From assembly GCF_964199755.1 (NCBI RefSeq), contig NC_133906.1, forward strand, positions 13,861,378-13,925,377: 64,000 nt of DNA. The letters are read 5' to 3'. The number at the start of each line of letters is the position of its first letter. Positions within the stretch are counted from its first letter, which is position 1. The position numbers and the translations under genes were made by a program. The stretch is from Larus michahellis. Lineage: Eukaryota; Chordata; Aves; Charadriiformes; Laridae. The notes under the pieces were generated by a model. That model saw nothing but the letters and a program-made list of their open reading frames with translations, searched no databases and had not been told where the DNA came from. Of this stretch, positions 25,401 to 33,910 are shown in pieces.

Positions 25401-28400
25401 CAGAATTGGGCTTTCACTGGGTCATTGTCTCTGTGGTACAGGCTAAGCTTAATTGTGTCTAGAAGGGAAAGTGTGAATTGAAAATCTTCCCTGTAAATAA
25501 GACTTGGTTCTGACTAATGTATTAGAATAAAAAAAACCACCCAAAACCCCAGACCTTGTATTTTTCCATTTAATTACCTGTGGTGCTCAATGAAAACTAG
25601 CACTTCTTATTTAACTTATCCAGGAACAGAACTGTTTGTATCATGCTCCTTACTTGAACTTATTTCCTATCAGCTTCACAAATACTATTAGGAGTCCCTC
25701 ATGTAACTACAGTTCTGAACTGTGACTGATGCAATTCTGGCTGTGGCCCAGGTACCACATAATTTTCCCCGGCTTAATTTGGACTGTAGTAGCAGCAGAA
25801 GTTGCCACTGGCAAAGACTGCTGTGATTATGCAATTCCTCTGCTCCCACAGTGTGTGTGTGTAGCAGTAAATAGCCAGGTGAACGTAAGATTAATAAGCA
25901 ACCTTGCTTCTTCGAGAAAAGGGATAGGAGTAAAGCAGTCCTGTTTGTGGGAAGAGGGAGATGAGGGTTATATTGAGGGGAGGAAGCGTGTTTACATGGG
26001 TGGCTTTGAAATGATCCCTCTTTGAAAACCATCCTGTAAGACATGGGTTGGAGAGTAGCCGTGGTCTTTATCTCGAAGTTAATTAATTTGTTGGAAATTT
26101 ATCACAGGAAAAAAAGTCTGTAAAATTACAGCTGCAAGAGAGAGAACTCCAGACCTAAAAACTGGTATGCGCTGTTCTTCACCGTTAGGACCGGAAAGAA
26201 AGGTGAAAGAGCCTTAATAAATCATCCAGATTGTAACATAGATGACTTGCTACTTCCTTGTATAGGTAGAAGATTCCACCTAGAAGTTCTCTTGAAAGGG
26301 GTGCCTGCAGAGAGTGAAGATGTAGCTTGTCTCTACCTCTGGATAGCAATAATAGTTATGGGTGCCCCCTAAGCTCACTGTTTTTCAGGCTGACTGTGTC
26401 AGTGGTAGCGAATCAGTTGTGTAGAGCTCGAGTATGACAGTGGGACTCTGTTAGTGCTTACCAGACTATAGAGATTCACTTTATAACACAAAATGTAATT
26501 GTTTCACCCTTTAGCCTGACAATCAAACTGCTAAACCCAAAAGGCTGAAGTGTGAGAAAAAAGAAAAAAATTCTAATACATTAGGAGAAGGTATGTCGTC
26601 ATTCAGTCAGCGTGATGCCCCAGGAAACGCTTTGGCCAAATCAGTGGGGTTGACAGAAGTACTGCCATCGAAACAGACAGATGCTGTGGTGGTAAGTATT
26701 CCCATTGTGCCCTGCTGATTAGCAAAGGCATAAAATTGAAGTGAGAGTTTTGAATCATGACAAAAGTTACAACTGAATAGGAGAAGTGGTAGGAAGTGCT
26801 TTATCGCCTAGTTGATACACTGAAATGTGCGTTCTGCGCTGCACTAAATAGATTCTTTGTCTTAATTTTGAAGAGTGTAAGACCAAAAAAAGTGAATGAC
26901 AGGAATTCAGTAGTTAAACCCTAAGAACTGTTAGTAATTCTAAATGGAGTTGTTATTCCCCTAGTACACAGTACTAGCTATACTGTAGGACTAATAATAA
27001 ACAGCGAAGAATTGGAAACTGATACTGAAGTCTTCTCTGTTTTTGTTTAGGAGATGAGTTCGACCATGCTGATCATGGAGGAAAATAAAGCCCTAAAAAA
27101 TCCTGGTTATGCTCAGCCTGCAAAGCTAAGTGTGAGTGTCTATTCTGATACGGTTTTTTTTTTTTAATGATTAAAACCAAATGACTCGGTCTTCATGGCA
27201 CTGTCCAATTCTGGCTATACTTATGCTACAATACAAATTGCACAACAAACGACGTGTTAAATTCAATCAGCTGGGCAGTTAAACTACAACAAAACCCCTA
27301 GGTATCTGGTTTGTATTTTTGCAAAATCTTCTAATGTAAAACCAGCACCCAGTAGCTTTACTTGCATTGCTTCTCTGATACAAACAAACTTGATATTTAA
27401 ATGCCAGTTTGAATTCTTTGTCAGTAAAGGTAGTATAGTACTACCACTTCTCTCAGCAGGAATAGAAGTAATGTCCCTGTCACTTTCATGCCATAGCTCC
27501 CAACTGAATCAGCAAACTGTACAATTTTTTAGAAAAAGGGAAACTGTTACAATAGAAAATCTGCCTAATTTTGCAGGAAAACCTACTGGGCTTTCCTAGT
27601 GTTGTAAAACTCAGTATATTGTTGCAAGCATACTTGTGTTTATGGATACTAGATTAACAAATAGAGAACATCAGGGTCTTGTTGGAGGCTGAAGACAGGA
27701 ATCACTGGAGTCCTAAATCATATTTTTTAAGCAATTGAACGTCTTTTGCTTGAGCCAAGAAGTGTTGGCCAATTTGAATTGTTGTCTGTTACTTAATTGG
27801 GCAGCTATTGCTGTATGTTTTGTATTTTGACGGAGCTGTAGCTTAGCTTGTCACCAGCGTGCCAAGTCAGGGAAGACCTCTTCCTGAATACCACAGGTCC
27901 ATATGTAAATTCAGAAGAAATTGTTCCTGCATCTCTGCGCTCAGAAAAAGAAATTATTCCTCAAAGTCCAGAAGAAAAGAATATTTTTAAGGTTCTAATT
28001 TTATTGCAGTCTTGAAGTCCAGTTTTGGCATGCTAGTATGTAATGTACTATATGGGAGTGGGAGGTGTCCCTGTCCATGGCAGGGGGGTTGGAACTAGAT
28101 GATCTTTAAGGTCCCTTCCAACCTGAACTATACTGTGATATATTTAAGCCTTACAATATTACAAACAGCTGAAGAGAATGTTTAAGTTTGAAGCTTTCTA
28201 TCACCCTTTCTCATAGCATATTAATTGTACACAAGTAGTCTTAAATGTTTTCTAATGACATCCCTTGAAATCTGTACGTCATCTCTAATTGCCCCATAGG
28301 AAAGCTAGAAGAATATTTCTTCAATGGAAATAGTTGTGTGAATGAAATGTCATTTATCTTTTCAGCCTCTGTGTGGCAGACGAGAAATCTGCTCCATTGT

Positions 28401-30004
28401 TAGAACTTCACCGGGCCAGAAGCCTCGGGGGCTTCACCGAATTCCAGTTAACAAAAAAGCCTTCCGCCCTCCTGAAGGAGTGCCTGAAGGTAATATAGAA
28501 TTGGTGCACTGTGCAGATGGTAACTGGCTATTTGAGTGTTTAAAGGTGTTTGGGTTTCTTTTGAAAGTATGAATATTTGGAAAATCCACAAGGCTAAAGA
28601 TTAAAAGAGGCAGAAGACTTCAAATTTCTGACATAACAGTGTTCTCGTGCAGCAGTACTTCACTAACAGACTACACTAACGTTTTCTGCTCCAAGGATCT
28701 TTAACAAAGAAATTAATACAATCTAGCTATTTCCTAGGCTAGATCATTAAGGACAGAAGGTGCTACTAGGTAACTCTGGGAACATCTGCACCTCTTCAAG
28801 TTACTCCTAAACTCAACTTTGAGCTTCACTGCTGGTATGGAGACTCCCTAGAAAAGATACCAGCTTGTTTAGTAAACTATTGTCCTGTGCCTTATTTCTA
28901 GGGTGAATATGTATGACTTGTGCTTTCAGCCATTGGTGTGTTTTGTATCTTGCTGAGCTAAACTGAGCTCTTTAGCATCCAGTATTATTTCCCCCTGAAA
29001 GCAGTTCAAGTAATAGGGTGTGTTTTTCTTTCAAGATTATCAGTTTCTTTCTAAAGGTTTTTGTTCTTTTTTCCTGAGACCCTTAACATAGGGGAAGCTC
29101 CTTTTCTTCACTTCCTAGATTTTTGTTAAACAAAAAGGAGAACTGGGTACAAAACTATCTCATTGCTACCATAGAGGTAAAATTCCATCCCCTTCTGATC
29201 TCTTGAAGTTTCTCAGTGTGCCACTGGATGGCATATGTCTTCCTAAGTTTAAAGTAGTTCTTTACAATGTCTGCAAGTTTTCTGCAAGTTTATTTGTCAC
29301 TTATGCTGTATTAATTTAATACAGATACTGCATAAGCATAATAACTCAAAAATATGGAATATACACAAATTTTTCGACAGAATTGCAGTCTCATAGGTCC
29401 AAATACTGTCCTACTTTATTACAGATTGAGCTACATGCAGCATCTAGAATGCAGGGAAGTGCTTTTAAATGTGTGTATGTATTAATGACAATCATCCGGT
29501 GCTTCTGTACACATCAAAGAATAAGGAAGTTAAGTCATGTGCCCAAGAGAACTGTGATAATACAGAACATAGCTTGCGCTTGGTAGGCAAGTGGTTCTGA
29601 GAAATCAGCAAGTGGTGTTGTCAGAACAAAAGTTTGGTTTTGTTACTACTTTTCTAGCAGGGAATCGGGGATTAGAGTGCTTAAAGTGGCGGTGGTGGGT
29701 TTCTTATGCTGGATGTTTTCATCTCTGCTCAAGGAATCTTTCAGATGATGCTCTTTTTCATTAGGAATGCACATACACTCAAAACTATTGTTCTCTTCTC
29801 ACTGGTAATTGATCTACAAGATTCAGATCCTCCCAAACAAATGATAGCATAGATATCTATAGAACATCTAAACAGCTTGTCAGATCAATGAGCTTTCTCT
29901 TACACTCGAATGTGCCACTTTACTGATAGTATTTAACTTATCACTTTTTTTCCACAGATCCTATTACGAGTACTAAAATTTGGATCTGCTGTAAACACAG
30001 ATAA
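19287..30004 (+). CDS. MEIKIN: Meiotic kinetochore factor MEIKIN (13 coding exons, join)
   Basis: Germ-cell kinetochore protein that binds CENP-C and recruits Polo-like kinase 1 to make sister kinetochores mono-orient and to protect centromeric cohesion in meiosis I. Exons: 19287-19458, 20877-20958, 21187-21265, 22272-22332, 23031-23174, 23609-23731, 23968-24007, 25260-25321, 26108-26202, 26515-26691, 27051-27131, 28366-28489, 29958-30004. They total 1287 nt, a continuous 428-codon ORF and TAA; the human protein is 373 residues. The start has a strong context (G at -3, G at +4) inside a CpG island. The protein is hydrophilic and low-complexity, with a basic N-terminus, a conserved-looking block STLLDSSKAVTIDK (about residues 197-210), an ExxR motif (E221-R224), an S-S-P motif (278-280) and a basic C-terminal third. 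Identity rests on position between ACSL6 and FNIP1 in the mammalian order and on recalled similarity; the family evolves fast. Confidence 0.82.
20202..20239. repeat. Perfect 14-bp inverted repeat, 10-nt loop
   Basis: AAGATCAGTGTGGG (20202-20215) is followed after 10 bases by its exact reverse complement CCCACACTGATCTT (20226-20239). The stem does not extend further. Confidence 0.95.
20877..20958 (+). CDS. MEIKIN: MEIKIN exon 2
   Basis: Completes a Cys codon (T+GC), then LKGKSSLKTLPKIKENLEVT and KVTGDQ; donor AAAG/GTCTGT is the weakest of the gene. Confidence 0.75.
21187..21265 (+). CDS. MEIKIN: MEIKIN exon 3
   Basis: Completes Arg, then NQMNVKETTNLEKNEEKIEE and STVSLK; donor GTGAGA. Charged, helix-prone. 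Confidence 0.8.
22272..22332 (+). CDS. MEIKIN: MEIKIN exon 4
   Basis: 20 codons plus one base, ESLVIKSESKESLKNDEMTS; donor GTGAGT. Confidence 0.8.
23031..23174 (+). CDS. MEIKIN: MEIKIN exon 5
   Basis: Completes Ser, then TGMTLPTGVSTFLLECLDVD and further Ser/Asp-rich residues to FRDEGS; donor GTGAGA. Contains an acidic-hydrophobic FLLECLDVD patch. Confidence 0.85.
23609..23731 (+). CDS. MEIKIN: MEIKIN exon 6
   Basis: Completes Glu, then 40 codons including STLLDSSKAVTIDKIPQISN and LSAIL. I recognise STLLDxSKAVTID as a block shared with mammalian MEIKIN. Donor GTAATT. Confidence 0.85.
23968..24007 (+). CDS. MEIKIN: MEIKIN exon 7
   Basis: 40-nt micro-exon: completes Glu221, then PVRDDFQEQYAR; donor GTAATC. 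Includes the E-P-V-R sequence that fits the separase ExxR consensus. Confidence 0.82.
25260..25321 (+). CDS. MEIKIN: MEIKIN exon 8
   Basis: Completes Arg, then KRPSNCRYSSSALSVSTTLA; donor GTAAAA. Ser-rich, after a strong polypyrimidine tract. Confidence 0.82.
26108..26202 (+). CDS. MEIKIN: MEIKIN exon 9
   Basis: Completes Gly, then KKVCKITAARERTPDLKTGM and RCSSPLGPERK; donor AAG/GTGAAA. An earlier GTATGC at 26165 would break the frame, so the longer exon is chosen. It carries the S-S-P motif. Confidence 0.8.
26515..26691 (+). CDS. MEIKIN: MEIKIN exon 10
   Basis: 59 codons, phase 0/0, PDNQTAKPKRLKCEKKEKNS to PSKQTDAVV; donor GTAAGT. An earlier GTATGT at 26591 would shift the frame. Confidence 0.8.
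27051..27131 (+). CDS. MEIKIN: MEIKIN exon 11
   Basis: 27 codons, phase 0/0, EMSSTMLIMEENKALKNPGY then AQPAKLS; donor GTGAGT. Confidence 0.82.
28054..28142 (+). mobile_element. CR1 3'-end scrap
   Basis: About 90 bp matching the CR1 3' tail: GTGGGAGGTGTCCCTGTCCA, then GGTTGGAACTAGATGATCTT and GGTCCCTTCCAACCTGAAC. Lies in a MEIKIN intron. Confidence 0.9.
28366..28489 (+). CDS. MEIKIN: MEIKIN exon 12
   Basis: 41 codons plus one base, PLCGRREICSIVRTSPGQKP then RGLHRIPVNKKAFRPPEGVP; basic. The C-terminal part of mammalian MEIKIN binds CENP-C, so this exon is a reasonable place for that function. Donor GTAATA. Confidence 0.83.
29958..30004 (+). CDS. MEIKIN: MEIKIN terminal coding exon
   Basis: Completes Asp, then PITSTKIWICCKHR and TAA (30002-30004), after acceptor TTTTTTTCCACAG. 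Confidence 0.8.
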
Positions 30005-33000
30005 GACTTAAAGATTTCAGCAGGAGTCCACAGAAGAAATAACTGTCTTGCTACTGTGGCAAGGAGGTGAAACAGAATTACTTGCCAGCAATTAATGACT
30101 GTATCTTTTTTGGCATATACGTTGTTTGAAATTTAGTATAATGCTTTGCAGTAAATACTTTATTCAAGTACTTAATATTAAGTTATTTTGTACAAGCAAC
30201 TAGATCTGATTCTGGATGTTTTTCTGTAAAGAGTTCATATAGATGATTCTTCAGTTCATCTAGATTTTTAAAAAGTGTGATTCGAGAACAGCAGACCAGA
30301 TTGTGTTAATGGAATTATTTTTGGCTCTTGTTGTGCCAAGATTTCTAGATTTCCCTAGTAGCATTAGCATCTAAAGATGTGACCTGTTCTTGGGTTAAGA
30401 AGTGTTAACACTGTTTATAAAGGTAAACTGCATGTCCTGGAAATGGCTATGTGAAGCACTCATGTATTCTCAGCAACTCAGAAGTCAATAGTACACTACC
30501 ATTAAACTACCCGAATACTTGGGTCTGCAGAACTTTGGAGGTACGGGACTCTGTGTGTTCTGCTGTGAATTGATTTCTAAACATGAATATAGGTTACCTT
30601 CACCCTACTGCAGGCTAGCTTTTTATGATCAGCACTGTCAGCACTCTGGACACGTCCCCTGCCCAGCTGCTGTCATCTCGGGCTCCTTCCCATTTCATCT
30701 CACTTATTTTATAATATCACCTGTCTCAGTCATTGTTTCTTCTAGTGGCATCAGACTTGTGCAGAGGAAATAGGTGCCTTACATGAATACAAGGGTGGAA
30801 AAAAAACCTTTTTTATAGCTGAACTGTTTCAAGAGCTGGATATTGACACTCTGGATTTTCAGGTTACTGCTCATGCTACATGGCACATAAATTAGATTCC
30901 CAGTGCTTAACAGTTCAGCTTGTGGATTGTTAATCTATTAATGTCGTTCTTCAGCAGCGTGATGAATGCCTCAGAATACACTGACAAGAGCAATTATTCT
31001 CCAGTTGCATTCACTGCAGTCTAAAGTAATTTGGTTCCTGACTGTTCTCACTACAACACCCCCTACTCAGACTCTTTTGTAGACATAAAGGAAGTTTTTT
31101 TCAATGTTTTAAAATGATAGTATAGCTGTCCAAACCTCTTGAACTCTGAGTTTGTTTCTCAGTCTTATAACCCAGAATATTCATGCCCTGTAAAATAGTT
31201 CTGTGTTTCCAAAAAGAGCATGTCAAGAAGACACATAAAATCCATAACTTCTAATTAGTTTGACTACGTTTGAAAACGTCTGTGAAAGTTCAGACCCTGA
31301 GCCTTTTCCCATTGCTCTGGGGTAGAAGGAAGTGCAAATAAATGCTGCTAGATTGGTCTATGAATGAGTATTGTATAAACGTACTATATGACTGAAAGTT
31401 AAAAATGATACATTAAGTAAGTTATTTTTCCTTTAAGCATTAGTAGAATGAGTTCTGCCAATAACTCCTTGGAGTTCTCTCGGGTATGCTTCTAATTATC
31501 AATATCCTTGTTCTTGCAAATACTAAGCCACTGGTAATTATGCAAGAATCTAAGCCCCTAGGAGACAGAGGTGAGCTCCTTCATGTAGCTTTAAGCAAAA
31601 TAGGAAGTTATATATCTAGTAAGTTGTGATTGTGGTGATCGTTCAAGTAAAGGATGGTCCAGAATGAGAGATGTTTATTGTAAGGGTGTTCTAGGAGTCC
31701 TAGGAAGAAGCATTTTGCCCCAAAACCCTTTTGTAGTTTCTATACAAGGGACAGAGTAATACTGACAAACTGATTGGAGAGCACAAGAGAAGAAAATATG
31801 GCATGTAACTGTGGAGTTGGCTGTAGCAGGCTGAAAACCGCCAAGTTTTGTTTTTCCTGATGTGATGAGGCTATATAGAAGGACAGAAATATCATGAACC
31901 ACAATCTTTCTTGTCCTTCCCTTCAGTTACGAAAGTGCTGCTTCTTATTTCCATCTTTTGTCTGACTCTTGGAGAAAGTATAATTAATTACCCGGCTAGC
32001 CTCTGCCCCAGGGAAGGAAAGGCCGCAACAATATCTACTCTTGTTCTGCTTTTCTCAAAGGGAAGGCATTTTCCCATGTTTTGGTTTTAAACTGAAGAAT
32101 GACTACATAAAATTTCATTCAAAGTGGAAACTGTCTCTTCCGTGTTAGTGGATAAAGGTTATGGGTCGCAGCCAGTTAATGGGTCGTGCAGAAGAGCTTA
32201 TTTGTGCAGTGATTCAGGAGAGAAATCTGTTCAGTGTCAATAGGGCAGCGTCGGCACGTCCCAGACATGATGAAGTCTTAATGGCTTGAATGGAATCGCT
32301 TACAGGGAGTCAGTCTGCGCAAGAGCCGTGATAATACTTTATCACGAGGAATTGTGCATTGTAGATGCATGTTTAGTGAGTGTATTATACATAAATCTAC
32401 AAGAGGTCTTTCATTAACACTGCTCAGTTATTTTGGTTATCTGAAGTGTACTTCTAGGAGACTTTGACGCAAAGTGCTCAGAGACGATGGAAGATGTGTG
32501 ATTCCAGCAGCGGAGTTCTACAGGGGCTGGCTGTTGGAGGGTACAGACCTGGCAGGCGCATGGTTCTGGTTTGGTTCATAATCTCTAAACACAGAAAGGA
32601 TGGGTTTGGGGCCCAAGGCAATACGTGCTGAATGGACACTTAAATTGAAATTCATATTCTTTGTGTAGGTACCAAGATTTGTCTACAGGGAAGCTTTTAC
32701 AGGAAAATGGATGATGAAACTTGTATTTATCCCTTTTTCTCTTAGTGTCCATCTTCCCCTCCCTTTATTAAAGTATGTCAGTCAAGCCTATCAGAATCAC
32801 TTGCTATTAATTTAGGAGTTTTGGAACAGGTTAATATTTACTTCTCGAGGGACTCTATCAGCTTGAATTGTAATGCATTTGAGATTAGCTAAACCTGCAG
32901 TGCTGCAAATTGTGAAAATACTGAAAACTGAGTTGTATATCCTGGCCAAAATTCTATTATTTCGTAGTGTTCCCTCAGGACTTTTTATATTTGAGACTGT

Positions 33001-33055
33001 ATTTACATGCCTATCTCGAAGGCAGGAGGCTTTCACGTGGTGAAAGGATGCAAAG
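30005..33055 (+). other. MEIKIN 3' UTR and MEIKIN-FNIP1 intergenic sequence
   Basis: AT-rich. Possible poly(A) signals ATTAAA 30501-30506 (followed by TGTGTGTTCTGCTGTG) and AATAAA 31337-31342. No conserved coding sequence or recognised transposon. Confidence 0.55.
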
Positions 33056-33193
33056 ATCAGCCATCTGTAGGTCTGTGGCAGGCGTGTGTGTCTTCATACA
33101 GAGCAAGGGGAAAAAGATGCATCTAAACATTAAATCCTGTTTTCTGTTATCTTCAACTTCTAGTGAAACCCAAAGCTCCTACAGATGGCTGAT
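33056..33193. repeat. 138-bp element bounded by perfect 16-bp inverted repeats
   Basis: ATCAGCCATCTGTAGG (33056-33071) has its exact reverse complement at 33178-33193, 106 bp apart. The inner flanks are partly complementary too. No target-site duplication is visible. It may be a MITE-like relic or a hairpin. Confidence 0.85.
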
Positions 33194-33454
33194 TGTGAGA
33201 AACATATAGATGCGTTAGACATCTACTAAACCACGCCTTTTAAAAATAATCTGCTTAATTTAATCTTACATCATGTGCTGTTTTAGTTCAATTCCATTTT
33301 CTAGGGAGAGCAGATGCGTCTGTTTTGTCAGTCCTTAATTAAACTTTCTAGTAGTGTTCTATCTGAGCAGCGAGACGTTGAAGGAGATTTAACTGTACCC
33401 AGTGCTTCCATTTCATTTAAATTCACTAATAAAGAGTTTTTGCAAGAATCCGCA

Positions 33455-33496
33455 GATTTTTGATTTTTATAAAATAGATTTTGATTTTATAAAATC
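33455..33496 (+). repeat. Tandem AT-rich duplication with 14-bp palindrome
   Basis: Two near copies of a 20-22 bp unit (33455-33476 and 33477-33496). The second contains the perfect palindrome GATTTTATAAAATC (33483-33496). It is about 330 bp upstream of the FNIP1 ATG. Confidence 0.85.
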
Positions 33497-33706
33497 GATC
33501 ACGCTTTTTTTTGTTTGTTTGTTTTGCTTATATCTCTGTGCTGGGTTCGCCTTATGTCCTAAATACTATTTTGTAGATGTTTGTTTTTTCTCGGTTTAGG
33601 GCTAAAACAAGCCGCCTGTCCCTGCTGCGTCCCCGCCCCTGGCCCCGCCCCCCGCCATGGCCCCGCCCCTCCTCCCCGCCCCGGCCCCGCCGAGTGACTA
33701 ATGTCT

Positions 33707-33716
33707 GTCATATGAC
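33707..33716. promoter_or_regulatory. Palindromic E-box GTCATATGAC
   Basis: Perfect 10-bp palindrome with the flanks of a CLEAR element (GTCACGTGAC) around a CATATG core. Candidate site for a bHLH-ZIP factor, 106 bp upstream of the FNIP1 ATG. Confidence 0.5.
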
Positions 33717-33727
33717 TGTGACACCGA

Positions 33728-33751
33728 ATGGAGTCGGGCGGGTGGAACTAG
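33728..33751 (+). other. Short uORF in FNIP1 leader
   Basis: ATG followed by six codons (MESGGWN) and TAG, 71 bp upstream of the FNIP1 start codon. Two more upstream ATGs (33701, five codons with stop; 33712, overlapping and out of frame) matter only if transcription starts upstream of them. Confidence 0.45.
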
Positions 33752-33821
33752 CCGCGGCGAGGGGACGGCGCTGCGCGGAGCCCAGCGCCTCGGCGGCGGG
33801 GGCTAGCGGCGGCGCCCCAAG

Positions 33822-33910
33822 ATGCCGCCCACCCTCTTCCAGAAGCTCTTCAACAAGAAGCACGGGCTCATTTCCCCGGCCAGGGACGCCCGCGACGACT
33901 GTGTCTTCAG
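33822..33910 (+). CDS. FNIP1: FNIP1 exon 1 (coding part)
   Basis: 29 codons plus two bases: [20 protein letters not shown] then RDARDDCVF; donor CAG/GTAACC. One residue shorter than the human exon. Confidence 0.96.

Larger units (their letters stand above)
19459..29957 (+). other. MEIKIN: MEIKIN introns
   Basis: Twelve introns of about 0.2-1.5 kb. They are AT-rich and mostly unique. Recognised content: a perfect hairpin at 20202-20239 (intron 1) and a CR1 3' scrap at 28054-28142 (intron 11). Intron 1 also has T-runs near 20,590 and 20,650. Confidence 0.75.
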
